Positions 1 to 6,913 are shown, counted from the stretch's first letter. The stretch is 15,360 nucleotides of DNA from an uncultured bacterium (GCA_949286405.1 CASECH010000056.1:1-15360); one strand, 5' to 3'. Notes: a model not told the origin generated them from the letters alone. Translations and numbers: made by a program.

Positions 1-71
1 ACTATGAACATCCAATTTTTGAAGAAGGAAAACAACTGATTGATATGATTTATTTAAAGAAAATTTTATAA
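1..71 (+). CDS. 3' end of an unidentified protein (partial)
   Basis: The third frame is open from the window edge and ends with TAA at 69-71. It reads YEHPIFEEGKQLIDMIYLK and then KIL. The other two + frames stop early, at 4-6 and 37-39. The fragment is too short to assign to a family. The acidic then Lys-rich tail is compatible with a real C-terminus but proves nothing. No hairpin terminator is visible directly after the stop. This could also be a chance open frame. Confidence 0.4.
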   Translation, partial: YEHPIFEEGKQLIDMIYLKKIL

Positions 72-419
72 GATTCCACCCTTTAATAAAAATTTCTGAC
101 TAAATATTTAAATATAAATAATAATTGTTTTTTGAAAAAAAATACAAATTCCTTAAAAATGAGGATCCAAAATTTTAATTATTTGCGAAACTGGACTTTA
201 CCAAAATAATCATTTTATCCGTACACTTCAAAATCGCCTCGTAATTTAGCTATAATAAGAAAATCTCAATCTATCCGTACAGTTCGAAAAAAGTCCAATT
301 CGGTAGTTTGATTTCTTTTGAATACTTAAAATTTCGACCTGAAAATGCCCTCACAGAGCGACCTAAGCCAAAATAATAAAAGTATTCGTATCCAAATTAA
401 TCAGGGACGTGAAATTACA
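72..419. other. Gene-poor intergenic region with short repeats
   Basis: I find no convincing gene in these ~350 bases. They contain two near-identical direct copies of ATCCGTACA(C/G)TTC (217-229 and 273-285). They also contain an inverted pair TGGACTTT (192-199) / AAAGTCCA (290-297) and a second inverted pair GAATACTT (320-327) / AAGTATTC (380-387). On the minus strand one frame is open from 396 to a TAG at 271-273. It has a possible GTG start at 354 (about 27 codons) with AGGT six bases before it. On the plus strand a 16-codon frame starts with ATG at 159. Neither resembles a known protein. The repeats may be RNA structure, a decayed gene or a small repeat element. No clear terminator for the leftward PHP gene was found here. 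Confidence 0.5.
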
Positions 420-1205
420 TTAAAGTTTATGAAAAATCGGTCCCATTTTATCAAATGTACAGTATTTTTTGTACCCGAATTTTTTTAATGTTTGGTATGC
501 TTCTTCTAATCCGCAATTTACGTGTGACGGACAATGAGAGTCAGTGCCTACGGTAATTATTTCACCTCCAAGATCTTTATACATTTGTAAAATATGACTT
601 GATGGCATTGTATCTTCAAGTCGATATCTATAACTTGATGTGTTTAATTCTATACCTTTGTTTTGTGAGATAACTCTTTTTAGGATTTTTTCAATAATAT
701 CTGCAACTTTTTCAAACGGATAATCTCCTTTGGGATCATAACGCCTAATAACATCAAGATGTCCAAGTACGCTATAATGATCAAAATTGTTCGTTAAATA
801 TAGAATTTCTTCATAATATTGTTTGTTGTACTCATCTTGGGTTTTGTTATTTTGGAATGATTGATTAAAAAGCCATTTATCATCTATCAAATGGCAGGAC
901 ATTAATATGAAATCAAAATCAAGTTGAGAAAAGATTTTGTTAAATGTATCAATAGTTCCCCTTTGCATTCCAAATTCCATACCCATTTTTATTTTTATCT
1001 GATTATTGTATTTTTTTTGAAAATATTTAATCTCGTTACTGTATTGTGTCAATGGGAAACAATTGGGGTAATAAGTCATACAATCTAAATGATCTGTAAT
1101 GCATATTTCATCTAAGTTGTACGAAATTGCTGTTTTTATTAATTCTTCTAGTTCAAAAGAAGAATCGTCGCTGTAATTTGTATGCATATGGTAATTTGCT
1201 AACAT
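420..1205 (-). CDS. PHP-domain phosphoesterase, histidinol-phosphatase (HisJ-type) family
   Basis: Likely a cytoplasmic metal-dependent phosphoesterase; family members of this type hydrolyse L-histidinol phosphate in histidine synthesis. The 261-aa length suits the family. PHP metal-site motifs are present in order: YHMHT (H6, H8), ITDH (D38, H39), GMEFG (E77), SCH (H105), LGHLD (H149, D151) and GTDSH (D222, H224). The segment IELNTS plus Arg near 185-193 is typical of the HisJ branch rather than the PHP domains of DNA polymerases. The start ATG at 1205 follows GAGGA with a 5-nt spacer. Only 2 nt separate it from the preceding hypothetical gene, so it is probably the last gene of the rpmH operon. 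No other his genes are in the window, so the substrate is inferred; another phosphate ester is possible. Confidence 0.85.
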   Translation of the reverse strand: MLANYHMHTNYSDDSSFELEELIKTAISYNLDEICITDHLDCMTYYPNCFPLTQYSNEIKYFQKKYNNQIKIKMGMEFGMQRGTIDTFNKIFSQLDFDFILMSCHLIDDKWLFNQSFQNNKTQDEYNKQYYEEILYLTNNFDHYSVLGHLDVIRRYDPKGDYPFEKVADIIEKILKRVISQNKGIELNTSSYRYRLEDTMPSSHILQMYKDLGGEIITVGTDSHCPSHVNCGLEEAYQTLKKFGYKKYCTFDKMGPIFHKL

Positions 1206-1207
1206 TT

Positions 1208-1729
1208 TTATCCTCTAATTGCTCCCCAAGCTTTTATTGTTCCTCGTTGATATTTTATTAGGTAGTATCCACCCTTTTTTATATATTCAATACTTGCTTC
1301 CATAAAAATATCGGGTTCATCAGGTGGCATACCTACTTTTGCTCTTTTTTCATTTGTTTCTTTTCTTGCTTTTTCTTGTTTTTTTAGAGATTTTTTGTAT
1401 TCAGGATCATTTAATCTTTTTTCTTCATTAACATCCTCATCTACTTGAAAAACCGGAATAATAGCACGTGGATTTTTAGATTGCATAAGGATGAAAAAAT
1501 CTTTTTCATCAGAAAGAGCTAATTCATAGTGACCTGGAGGTATAACTTCACCATTTCCGTCAAAAATAGGTTCTGCAATACTTAATGTAGGATAATCAGA
1601 ATCTTTCAATGAATATCTATAAATAGCTTGTGAACCTGCATCAATACCTGAAGTTTCTTGTGGGCAAGGAATATAAGGTCTTACAGATGGGTGAGTCAAT
1701 ACCTCGTTAACATAAATGCCTTCTAACAT
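1208..1729 (-). CDS. Hypothetical protein in the rpmH-rnpA operon
   Basis: I do not recognise this 173-aa protein. It has no signal peptide and no membrane segment, so it is probably cytoplasmic. Residues ~1-95 look like a beta-rich domain (EPIFDGNGEVIPPGHYEL..., DFFILMQS, AIIPVFQV). Residues ~98-135 are highly charged (EDVNEEKRLNDPEYKKSLKKQEKARK..., in pieces), probably helical or coiled. A short basic/aromatic tail follows (YYLIKYQRGTIKAWGAIRG). The ATG overlaps the end of rnpA by 7 nt (translational coupling) and is preceded by GCAGGT about 7 nt upstream. The gap to the next gene is 2 nt. In many bacteria the slot after rnpA holds yidD, but this protein has neither the size nor the Cys/Arg-rich make-up of YidD. 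Confidence 0.8.
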   Translation of the reverse strand: MLEGIYVNEVLTHPSVRPYIPCPQETSGIDAGSQAIYRYSLKDSDYPTLSIAEPIFDGNGEVIPPGHYELALSDEKDFFILMQSKNPRAIIPVFQVDEDVNEEKRLNDPEYKKSLKKQEKARKETNEKRAKVGMPPDEPDIFMEASIEYIKKGGYYLIKYQRGTIKAWGAIRG

Positions 1730-2082
1730 TTTATACCTGCTAATAAATCCTTTATAATTTGTTTTATTTCTGCAAAATTTTTTTCTAATGCATTTTCTTT
1801 CCCGACAAAAATAAGAGATAAAAATAATTCCGCTTTCCCAAGTTGATTTTCTTTAAGTATTTGCCTGTAACTTTCTCTCATAAGCCTTTTTAGTCGATTT
1901 CTTTTAACCGCTCTTTTGTGAGTTTTTTTGCTAACTACAAATCCTACTTTGGTTGGTATATCAGCAGATTTTTTCTTCAAACCTGCAAACAAAGTCACTC
2001 CACCCTTATGGGAGGAGTTTTTAACTTTATATGTTGCAGTAAATGCAGATTTTTTCTTTAATCTGAATTGTTTAGGGAGCAT
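1723..2082 (-). CDS. rnpA: Ribonuclease P protein component
   Basis: Protein subunit of RNase P, which helps the catalytic RNA trim 5' leaders from tRNA precursors in the cytoplasm. The protein is small (119 aa) and very basic. It carries the family hallmark RNR within KRAVKRNRLKRLMRE (about residues 56-70), preceded by GFVVSKKTHKRAV. The N-terminus LPKQFRLKKKSAF is also typical. I chose ATG at 2082, which has AAGGAG with a 5-nt spacer, over the in-frame TTG at 2085, which would leave only 2 nt between SD and start. It sits directly downstream of rpmH, the classic gene order, with 17 nt between them. Its last codons overlap the start of the next gene. Confidence 0.96.
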   Translation of the reverse strand: MLPKQFRLKKKSAFTATYKVKNSSHKGGVTLFAGLKKKSADIPTKVGFVVSKKTHKRAVKRNRLKRLMRESYRQILKENQLGKAELFLSLIFVGKENALEKNFAEIKQIIKDLLAGIKC

Positions 2083-2099
2083 CAAATCTCCTTATTCAA

Positions 2100-2252
2100 T
2101 TAAGCACGTTTTTTTGCAGTAATAGCTAATTTATGACGACCACGAGCACGGCGTCTGTTCAATACTTCTCTTCCGCCAGGAGTAGCCATTCTAGCTCTAA
2201 AACCGCTTACGCGTTGTCTTTTAATTTTTGTTCCTTCTAGTGTACGTCTCAT
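2100..2252 (-). CDS. rpmH: 50S ribosomal protein L34
   Basis: Structural protein of the large ribosomal subunit. The 50-codon frame runs from ATG at 2252 to TAA at 2100-2102. It reads MRRTLEGTKIKRQRVSGFRA, then RMATPGGREVLNRRRARGRH and KLAITAKKRA. The SGFRARM.TPGGR core and the RRRARGRHKL run are diagnostic of L34. The RTLEGT start, SGFRARM core and slightly long tail are closer to cyanobacterial L34 than to the 46-aa E. coli form. The RBS AAGGA lies ~9-10 nt upstream. It is the first gene of a leftward operon with rnpA, and a good promoter lies just upstream. Confidence 0.97.
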   Translation of the reverse strand: MRRTLEGTKIKRQRVSGFRARMATPGGREVLNRRRARGRHKLAITAKKRA

Positions 2253-2293
2253 TTTTAAATTTCCTTTTTAATTATATTTGTCGTATAATTTTT

Positions 2294-2322
2294 ATGTTAA
2301 ATGAAAAATAATTATTAGTCAA
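2294..2322 (-). promoter_or_regulatory. Promoter of the rpmH-rnpA operon
   Basis: On the minus strand TTGACT (2317-2322) is followed after exactly 17 nt by TAACAT (2294-2299), about 40 nt before the rpmH ATG. The -35 box is near-perfect; the -10 box matches 4 of 6. A TATAAT on the + strand at 2284-2289 could be the -10 of the divergent proC promoter, so the two promoters may be interleaved in this 97-nt gap. I saw no good -35 for the proC side. Confidence 0.55.
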
Positions 2323-2349
2323 CACAAACAGAGGGACAGGTTAAATAAT

Positions 2350-3162
2350 ATGAACAAGAATTGTAAAGTAGGTTTTATCGGTTGTGGTAAAATGGCTAGT
2401 GCAATCATAAAAGGAGTTATTTCTTCTGGCTTTTTACCAAAAGATAGAATAAAAGGTGCAGAGGTAAACCCAGAGGTTGCACAAGGTGCACAAAATCGTT
2501 TAGGTATCGATGTTATAACCGATAATAAAGCTCTTGTAATTGATAGTGATGTTATATTTATAGCAACAAAGCCGAATTATGTGACAGATATTTTGGAGGA
2601 AATAAAATCAGAATTAACCACTGAAAAATTGCTTGTATCAATTGCAGCTGGAGTGTCTACAAAAAAAATTGAGAATGTAATTGGTCAAAACAGAGTGATA
2701 AGAGTAATGCCTAATACTCCAGCGCTTGTTTTAGAAGGTATGAGCGGAGTATGCAAAGGAGCGTTTGCAAATGATGAAGATGCAGAATTTGTCGTTGAAT
2801 TGCTGTCTAATATCGGTAAATGTATTGAAGTTTCAGAAGAACAAATTGATATCGTAACTGCAATATCAGGCTCAGGACCGGCATTTTTCTATAAAGTTAT
2901 AGAAGATATGGCAAGAGCAGGTGAAAAACTGGGGCTTGATTATGAAAAATCTCTTGAACTTGCTACTCAAACAGCTATCGGATCTGCTAAAATGATTGAA
3001 AATAGAGGAAATACTCCGGTTCAAACTTTAATAGATAATGTTGCAACTAAAGGCGGTTGTACTTTTGTAGGAATTACGGTTATGAATGAAGAAAATTCTG
3101 ATAAATTATTTTATGATGTGATTGAAAAAACAACCATAAAAGCTCATGAATTAGGAAAATAG
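2350..3162 (+). CDS. proC: Pyrroline-5-carboxylate reductase
   Basis: Final step of proline synthesis: NAD(P)H-dependent reduction of 1-pyrroline-5-carboxylate to L-proline, in the cytoplasm. The 270-aa length is normal. It has an N-terminal Rossmann motif VGFIGCGKMA (7-16), the conserved VMPNTPA (119-125), and the dimerisation/active-site helices with SGSGPAFFY (173-181). The C-terminal segment GNTPVQTLIDNVATKGGCTF (220-239) occupies the place of the usual LR..V.SPGGTT motif, with Lys replacing the Ser-Pro and Cys before Thr. The ATG has an ACAGG about 9 nt upstream. It is a single gene, divergent from rpmH, and closed by a terminator. Confidence 0.95.
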   Translation: MNKNCKVGFIGCGKMASAIIKGVISSGFLPKDRIKGAEVNPEVAQGAQNRLGIDVITDNKALVIDSDVIFIATKPNYVTDILEEIKSELTTEKLLVSIAAGVSTKKIENVIGQNRVIRVMPNTPALVLEGMSGVCKGAFANDEDAEFVVELLSNIGKCIEVSEEQIDIVTAISGSGPAFFYKVIEDMARAGEKLGLDYEKSLELATQTAIGSAKMIENRGNTPVQTLIDNVATKGGCTFVGITVMNEENSDKLFYDVIEKTTIKAHELGK

Positions 3163-3185
3163 TGTAATTTAACTTTAATAAAGAG

Positions 3186-3227
3186 ATAACTCTGTCTGTA
3201 TAGTTAATTGACAGAGTTATTTTTTTT
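3186..3227 (+). terminator. Rho-independent terminator of proC
   Basis: An 11-bp perfect stem ATAACTCTGTC / GACAGAGTTAT (3186-3196 and 3210-3220) with a 13-nt loop is followed by a run of T (3220-3227). It serves proC on the + strand. The right arm contains the TAA stop (3217-3219) of the opposing Fe-S gene. On the minus strand no comparable T run follows, so it is mainly one-directional. Confidence 0.9.
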
Positions 3228-4326
3228 CTATATTTCCAAGAGCCAAATACTCTACTATATTAAGAATTTTCGGAGAGTTATTTAATGATTTTTTATTCAT
3301 TATAAATCCTTCCAATAATCCAAGATTACAAGCAGGGCACATAGAAATAATATAATCAGTATTTGTCGCTAGGGCATTTTTTATTTTTTGTTTCGAAATT
3401 TCTTTTGAAATTTTGAAGTTTTTTATAGCAAATTCTCCTGCGAAGCCACAGCAATCGTCATAACCTTCCATTTCAATATATTCAACATTTTTGCATCTGG
3501 TTAAAAGTGGTTGCAAAAAATCTATATTTTCTAAATGACAAGGTTTGTGAAATGTGACTTTTGTCTTTTGGTTCAATACAATAGTTTTATTTTCTTCATC
3601 CAGCAATTTTAATAATAAATTCCCGATATTTATAATTTGTGGAAGTTTAATATCTTTAAAATACTTGCGATATTGACCTAATATGTATTCACAACTTGCA
3701 CAATCAGTCATTATATAATCAAAATTCCCATTCATTAAACTAATGTTATGCTTTGCGACCTGTTCAAAGCGTTCAAGATTTCCACTTGATAAAAAAGGCA
3801 TTCCACAACAGCTAAAATCAGTTTCAATTAACTCTATATCAAAATTCTCAAGTACTTTTTTTGTTGCATTTTCAACTTTCGGATAAATCCTATTGACACA
3901 ACCTTTAAAGTATAAAATTTTAATTTTTCCTTGTTTGTTAATTTTTTTTCGGAATAAAGAACTAAATTTTTCGCCAATGTTCAGTATATTATCAAATATT
4001 AGTTTTGATTGAAAAATTTTTATAATTTTACCTTCAAAAGAGTTTTTTAGGTATTCATTCTTCGCACAAGCAAAGATTCTGCAAACATCAATAGATGATG
4101 GACAAAAATCTTTGCATTTGTTGCATTTTAAACATAAATCAAGATATTTATTAATATTTTTATTTATGGATAAATCACCTTTTAGGACGCCATCAAGCAT
4201 AATAAATTTCCCACGAGATACAGCACAGTCATTGCCTGTAATTTTATATACAGGACAAACTGATTGACATAGTCCGCATTTTGAACATTTATTTATATCA
4301 TCTTGAAAATCATTTAATTTATCCAC
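3217..4326 (-). CDS. Tandem-CCG Fe-S oxidoreductase subunit (GlcF/GlpC/LutA-like)
   Basis: A likely electron-transfer subunit of a 2-hydroxyacid or glycerol-3-phosphate-type dehydrogenase; the actual partner is unknown. The N-terminus has two 4Fe-4S ferredoxin motifs: C14-C17-C20-C24 (CSKCGLCQSVCP) and C65-C68-C71-C75 (CLKCNKCKDFCP). Two CCG domains follow: GC143, CCG at 173-175, C209..C212; then KPCH (C262), CCG at 291-293, CPAC 329-332. This is the GlcF/HdrB-type layout at normal length (369 aa). The start is GTG at 4326; an in-frame TAA four codons upstream excludes a longer start, and no clear SD is visible. No FAD-binding partner (GlcD/GlpA-like) is next to it. It lies 34 nt after pilin A and may be read through from it. 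Confidence 0.8.
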   Translation of the reverse strand: MDKLNDFQDDINKCSKCGLCQSVCPVYKITGNDCAVSRGKFIMLDGVLKGDLSINKNINKYLDLCLKCNKCKDFCPSSIDVCRIFACAKNEYLKNSFEGKIIKIFQSKLIFDNILNIGEKFSSLFRKKINKQGKIKILYFKGCVNRIYPKVENATKKVLENFDIELIETDFSCCGMPFLSSGNLERFEQVAKHNISLMNGNFDYIMTDCASCEYILGQYRKYFKDIKLPQIINIGNLLLKLLDEENKTIVLNQKTKVTFHKPCHLENIDFLQPLLTRCKNVEYIEMEGYDDCCGFAGEFAIKNFKISKEISKQKIKNALATNTDYIISMCPACNLGLLEGFIMNKKSLNNSPKILNIVEYLALGNIEKK

Positions 4327-4360
4327 AAAGACATCTTAGCACAAATTATTTATAATAATG

Positions 4361-5170
4361 TTATTTTTCAAGAATCATTTCTTCTGTAGTTTTCCCTCCT
4401 TTTTCAGTCACATAAGTCATGCCATCGATTCTTTTTATCATGTTACTGTCACCCTTTAGTATGAAAGAAAACAAGTCATATCCCCATTTATTAGGGCCTT
4501 TATGTCCATTTATATCTATGGTGAATACAGGATAGTTGCCTCCTCCATATAATATAATAAGTGTCCCATCAGATAAAATCCAAGAAGAAAACTTATTTTT
4601 GATATTGCTGTCACTAAAACCATCATTAGGGTTTGGCGGATATTGTGCATTTGGGTTTTGCTCCTCTTTTACTTTGTCTATGCCTCTGTATTCTTCTGTT
4701 AGACACCCTTTTGCCAGAGCATTTTGAGGACAATATTTTACAACTTTAAAAACTTTGTTAAATAAATTATCATAGAATTGAGTACAATCTTCCCTTGGTC
4801 CGTTCCAATTGCTAGGCATTGGAGAGCCATCCGAACAAGTCCAACTTTTGCAAGTATTGTATGTTGGGTCATAACTTGTGCATTTTAAAGTGCATCGATT
4901 ACTAGTATCTAACCAATATGAACAGGCAGCTGTGCCGCCAAGATTTGCTTGAGCTTGAAAAACAGCATTTTGAAGATTAGCATAAGCCTTTTTAAATTGG
5001 TTTTTAAGTACAATTTTTTGAATATTTTGAGAAATAACAGGCAGTGTAATAGCAGCAACTACTCCAATTATTCCAAGAGTAATCAGTACTTCAGCTAATG
5101 TAAATCCCGAAAAGTTTTTATCCAAAAGTGTGGAAACAGTTAAATAACTTGTGTTTCGGGGGGGGGGCAC
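4361..5170 (-). CDS. Type IV pilin-like protein (pilin A), possibly phase-variable
   Basis: A class III signal (prepilin) motif is present: G22 before FTLAEVLITLGIIGVVAA, with Glu at +5 (E27), then a ~20-residue hydrophobic helix. It is expected to be cleaved and methylated by a prepilin peptidase and to be membrane or pilus associated. The globular part has eight Cys (83, 93, 97, 107, 112, 129, 147, 156), suggesting disulfides. Near the C-terminus lies FTIDINGHKGPNKWGYDLF (216-234), a motif shared with pilin B. The start is uncertain. GTG at 5170 opens the frame just before a 10-C tract. TTG at 5125 would give a short leader. A much better SD-ATG at 5196 is out of frame unless the tract changes length. 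As drawn, expression from GTG looks weak. Pilin subunit versus type II pseudopilin cannot be told apart. Confidence 0.75.
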   Translation of the reverse strand: MPPPRNTSYLTVSTLLDKNFSGFTLAEVLITLGIIGVVAAITLPVISQNIQKIVLKNQFKKAYANLQNAVFQAQANLGGTAACSYWLDTSNRCTLKCTSYDPTYNTCKSWTCSDGSPMPSNWNGPREDCTQFYDNLFNKVFKVVKYCPQNALAKGCLTEEYRGIDKVKEEQNPNAQYPPNPNDGFSDSNIKNKFSSWILSDGTLIILYGGGNYPVFTIDINGHKGPNKWGYDLFSFILKGDSNMIKRIDGMTYVTEKGGKTTEEMILEK

Positions 5171-5196
5171 TGCCTCAAAGCTTCTTTAAATAACAT
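5140..5196 (-). other. Out-of-frame leader ORF reading through the C tract of pilin A
   Basis: ATG at 5196 has a near-ideal Shine-Dalgarno. From it the frame reads MLFKEALRQC-PPP-ETQVI and stops at TAA (5140-5142), inside the 5' end of pilin A. With ten C residues it leaves the pilin frame; with 8 or 11 it would enter it and give MLFKEALRQCPPPRNTSYL followed by the pilin. I read it as the true pilin start in an OFF state rather than as an independent peptide gene. Confidence 0.5.
5155..5183 (+). repeat. Poly-G/C tract element, copy A
   Basis: On the + strand TTC, ten G (5158-5167), CACT, a short CT-containing spacer and AAGCTT (5178-5183). The same pattern occurs at 7920-7946 with nine G. 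Both copies are also followed on the + strand by CCTCCTT 16-19 nt further on, which here is the complement of the pilin A Shine-Dalgarno. A pure 10-mer of G in such AT-rich DNA is very unlikely by chance and is a classic substrate for slipped-strand mispairing. A 9-bp direct repeat TTAAATAAC (5140-5148 and 5186-5194) flanks the element. Confidence 0.75.
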
Positions 5197-5202
5197 ACTC
5201 AG

Positions 5203-5209
5203 CCTCCTT
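5203..5209 (-). promoter_or_regulatory. Strong Shine-Dalgarno for the upstream ATG of pilin A
   Basis: AAGGAGG on the minus strand, 6 nt before the ATG at 5196. This is the best SD in the window. It points to ATG 5196, not to GTG 5170 or TTG 5125, as the intended start, although that ATG is out of frame with the pilin at the tract length shown. Confidence 0.75.
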
Positions 5210-5216
5210 TTTTTAT

Positions 5217-5245
5217 ATTATTTACTATTTTAAAATTTTTGTCAA
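5217..5245 (-). promoter_or_regulatory. Promoter of pilin A
   Basis: A perfect -35 TTGACA (minus strand, 5240-5245), a 17-nt spacer, and AATAAT (5217-5222, 5 of 6) upstream of the SD and ATG at 5196. It lies between the stop of ilvD and pilin A, so pilin A has its own promoter rather than depending only on ilvD read-through. Confidence 0.6.
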
Positions 5246-5253
5246 GTAAATAT

Positions 5254-6903
5254 CTACACAATTGCACCGTGTGATGCATCTTGAACGTTTTTTGCGTATT
5301 TTGCAAGATATCCTGATTTTACTCTTGGTTCAAAAGGCTTTAGTATTGCACGTCGTTTTTCTAGTTCTTCATCGCTTACAAGCAGGTTAATTGAGCGATT
5401 TTCTATATCAATTTTTATTTTATCACCATTTTCAATAAGAGCAATTACACCACCATTTGCTGCTTCTGGACAAATATGTCCGACACAAATACCTCTTGTT
5501 GCACCTGAAAATCTTCCATCAGTGATGAGTGCACATTTTTTTCCTAAACCTTTACCTACAAGCAGTGATGTAGGAGCAAGCATTTCTCTCATTCCTGGTC
5601 CGCCTTTAGGTCCTTCATAGCGAATAACAATGACATCTCCTTCTTTTATTTTGTCATTTTCCAGAGCAGACATTGCTTCTTCTTCGCTGTTAAAAGTCTT
5701 TGCATAACCCTCAAATTCATAGCACTCAGGAGCTACGCCTGAAATTTTTATAACACATCCGTCTTTTGCAATGTTACCATATAGAATTCCCAGACCCGGT
5801 TGGGTGTATGTTGATTTATCATATTCTGGAATTACTGATGTATCAGCCCAAGCAGAGCCTGCAATATCTTTTGTTGATAGTCCTGATACGGTTATCGTGT
5901 TATTTAAAAATTTATTTAAAGATTTCATAACAGCAGGGATTCCTCCGGCATTATGAAAATCTGTCATAGTAAGTGTTGATGACGGATTAATTTTTACAAT
6001 TTGATGGATTTTTCTGCTTAATTCCTCAAAATCATCAAGAGTAATATTAATTTCTCCAGCGTTTGCAATCGCAAGTATATGTAAGAATGTATTTGTCGAA
6101 CCGCCTAATGCAAGATCTGTAACTATCGCATTTCTAAGACTTTCTCTTGTGATAATATCAGAAGGTTTTATATCTTTTTCAACGAGTTTAACTATTTGCA
6201 TTCCGCTATCAAATGCTATCCTACGTTTTTTAGCTGACACGGCAGCAGATGATGAGCAGAATGGCAGGCTCATTCCAATTACTTCTGTAAGACTTGCCAT
6301 GGTATTTGCCGTATACATGCCTTGACAAGCTCCTGCAGATGGACAAGATTCTTCTTCTAGTTCAAGTAATTCTTCTTCTGAAATTTCTCCTTTTCTGAAT
6401 TTACCTACTGCTTCAAAAGATCCTGTAACCATTGTAAGTTTATGGTGACCTTTGCATTCTCCATCAAGCATCGGACCAGCAGTGACAATAATTGTTGGAA
6501 TATTTAATCTCAGAGCTCCAATAAGCATTCCGGGTGTGATTTTATCGCAATTAGAAAGCATAACAATTCCGTCTAATTGATGAGCAGCAGCTACACTTTC
6601 TACACAATCTGCAATTAAATCTCTTGAAGGAAGAGAATATCTCATACCGCTGTGCCCCATTGCAATTCCATCACATATTGCAGGTACTCCAAAAATAAAA
6701 GACTGACCTCCTGCACTGTGAATCCCTTTTTCGATTTGGCGTTCCAAATCTCTCATGCCGATATGGCCTGGTACAAGGTCTGAAAAAGAGCTTGCAATAC
6801 CGATAAATGGTTTTTGCATATTTTTTCTACTAACTCCTGTAGCCATTAAAAGGCCTCTATGAGGAGTTCTAGCTATTCCTTTTTTTATATTATCACTTTT
6901 CAT
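5254..6903 (-). CDS. ilvD: Dihydroxy-acid dehydratase
   Basis: Fe-S lyase of isoleucine and valine synthesis (and the pantothenate precursor): it dehydrates 2,3-dihydroxy-3-methyl acids to 2-oxo acids in the cytoplasm. The length is standard (549 aa). Conserved blocks include ARTPHRGLLMATG (11-23), VPGHIGMRDL, DGIAMGHSGMRYSLPSR, SNCDKITPGM (C119), CPSAGACQGMYTANTM (C187, C193) and the C-terminal ITDGRFSGATRG...GHICPEAANGG. The VPGH stretch, in place of a Pro-Cys-Asn, resembles the E. coli-type enzyme. ATG at 6903 is chosen because AAAGG lies 6 nt upstream and MKSDNIKKGIARTPHRGLL is the normal N-terminus; a longer in-frame start at 6966 would run into nagA. Ten nt separate it from nagA, so they are probably co-transcribed. 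No other ilv genes are in the window. Confidence 0.96.
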   Translation of the reverse strand: MKSDNIKKGIARTPHRGLLMATGVSRKNMQKPFIGIASSFSDLVPGHIGMRDLERQIEKGIHSAGGQSFIFGVPAICDGIAMGHSGMRYSLPSRDLIADCVESVAAAHQLDGIVMLSNCDKITPGMLIGALRLNIPTIIVTAGPMLDGECKGHHKLTMVTGSFEAVGKFRKGEISEEELLELEEESCPSAGACQGMYTANTMASLTEVIGMSLPFCSSSAAVSAKKRRIAFDSGMQIVKLVEKDIKPSDIITRESLRNAIVTDLALGGSTNTFLHILAIANAGEINITLDDFEELSRKIHQIVKINPSSTLTMTDFHNAGGIPAVMKSLNKFLNNTITVSGLSTKDIAGSAWADTSVIPEYDKSTYTQPGLGILYGNIAKDGCVIKISGVAPECYEFEGYAKTFNSEEEAMSALENDKIKEGDVIVIRYEGPKGGPGMREMLAPTSLLVGKGLGKKCALITDGRFSGATRGICVGHICPEAANGGVIALIENGDKIKIDIENRSINLLVSDEELEKRRAILKPFEPRVKSGYLAKYAKNVQDASHGAIV

Positions 6904-6913
6904 AAAATACCTT

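Noticed and set aside
251..256. TATAAT on the + strand in the left intergenic region, as a promoter
   Set aside because: The -35 candidate is poor (TTCAAA at 18 nt) and the only gene to the right lies on the opposite strand, so it would have no obvious product.
217..285. Repeats as a CRISPR array
   Set aside because: Only two imperfect 13-bp copies with a 43-nt gap, no third unit and no cas genes.
2083..2085. TTG at 2085 as the rnpA start
   Set aside because: It would leave only 2 nt between the Shine-Dalgarno and start; ATG at 2082 gives 5 nt and the usual N-terminus.
5158..5167. Treating the 10-G run purely as a sequencing artefact
   Set aside because: Not excluded, but a second 9-G run in the same motif at 7923-7931 beside another pilin gene makes a biological origin more likely; the exact lengths remain uncertain.
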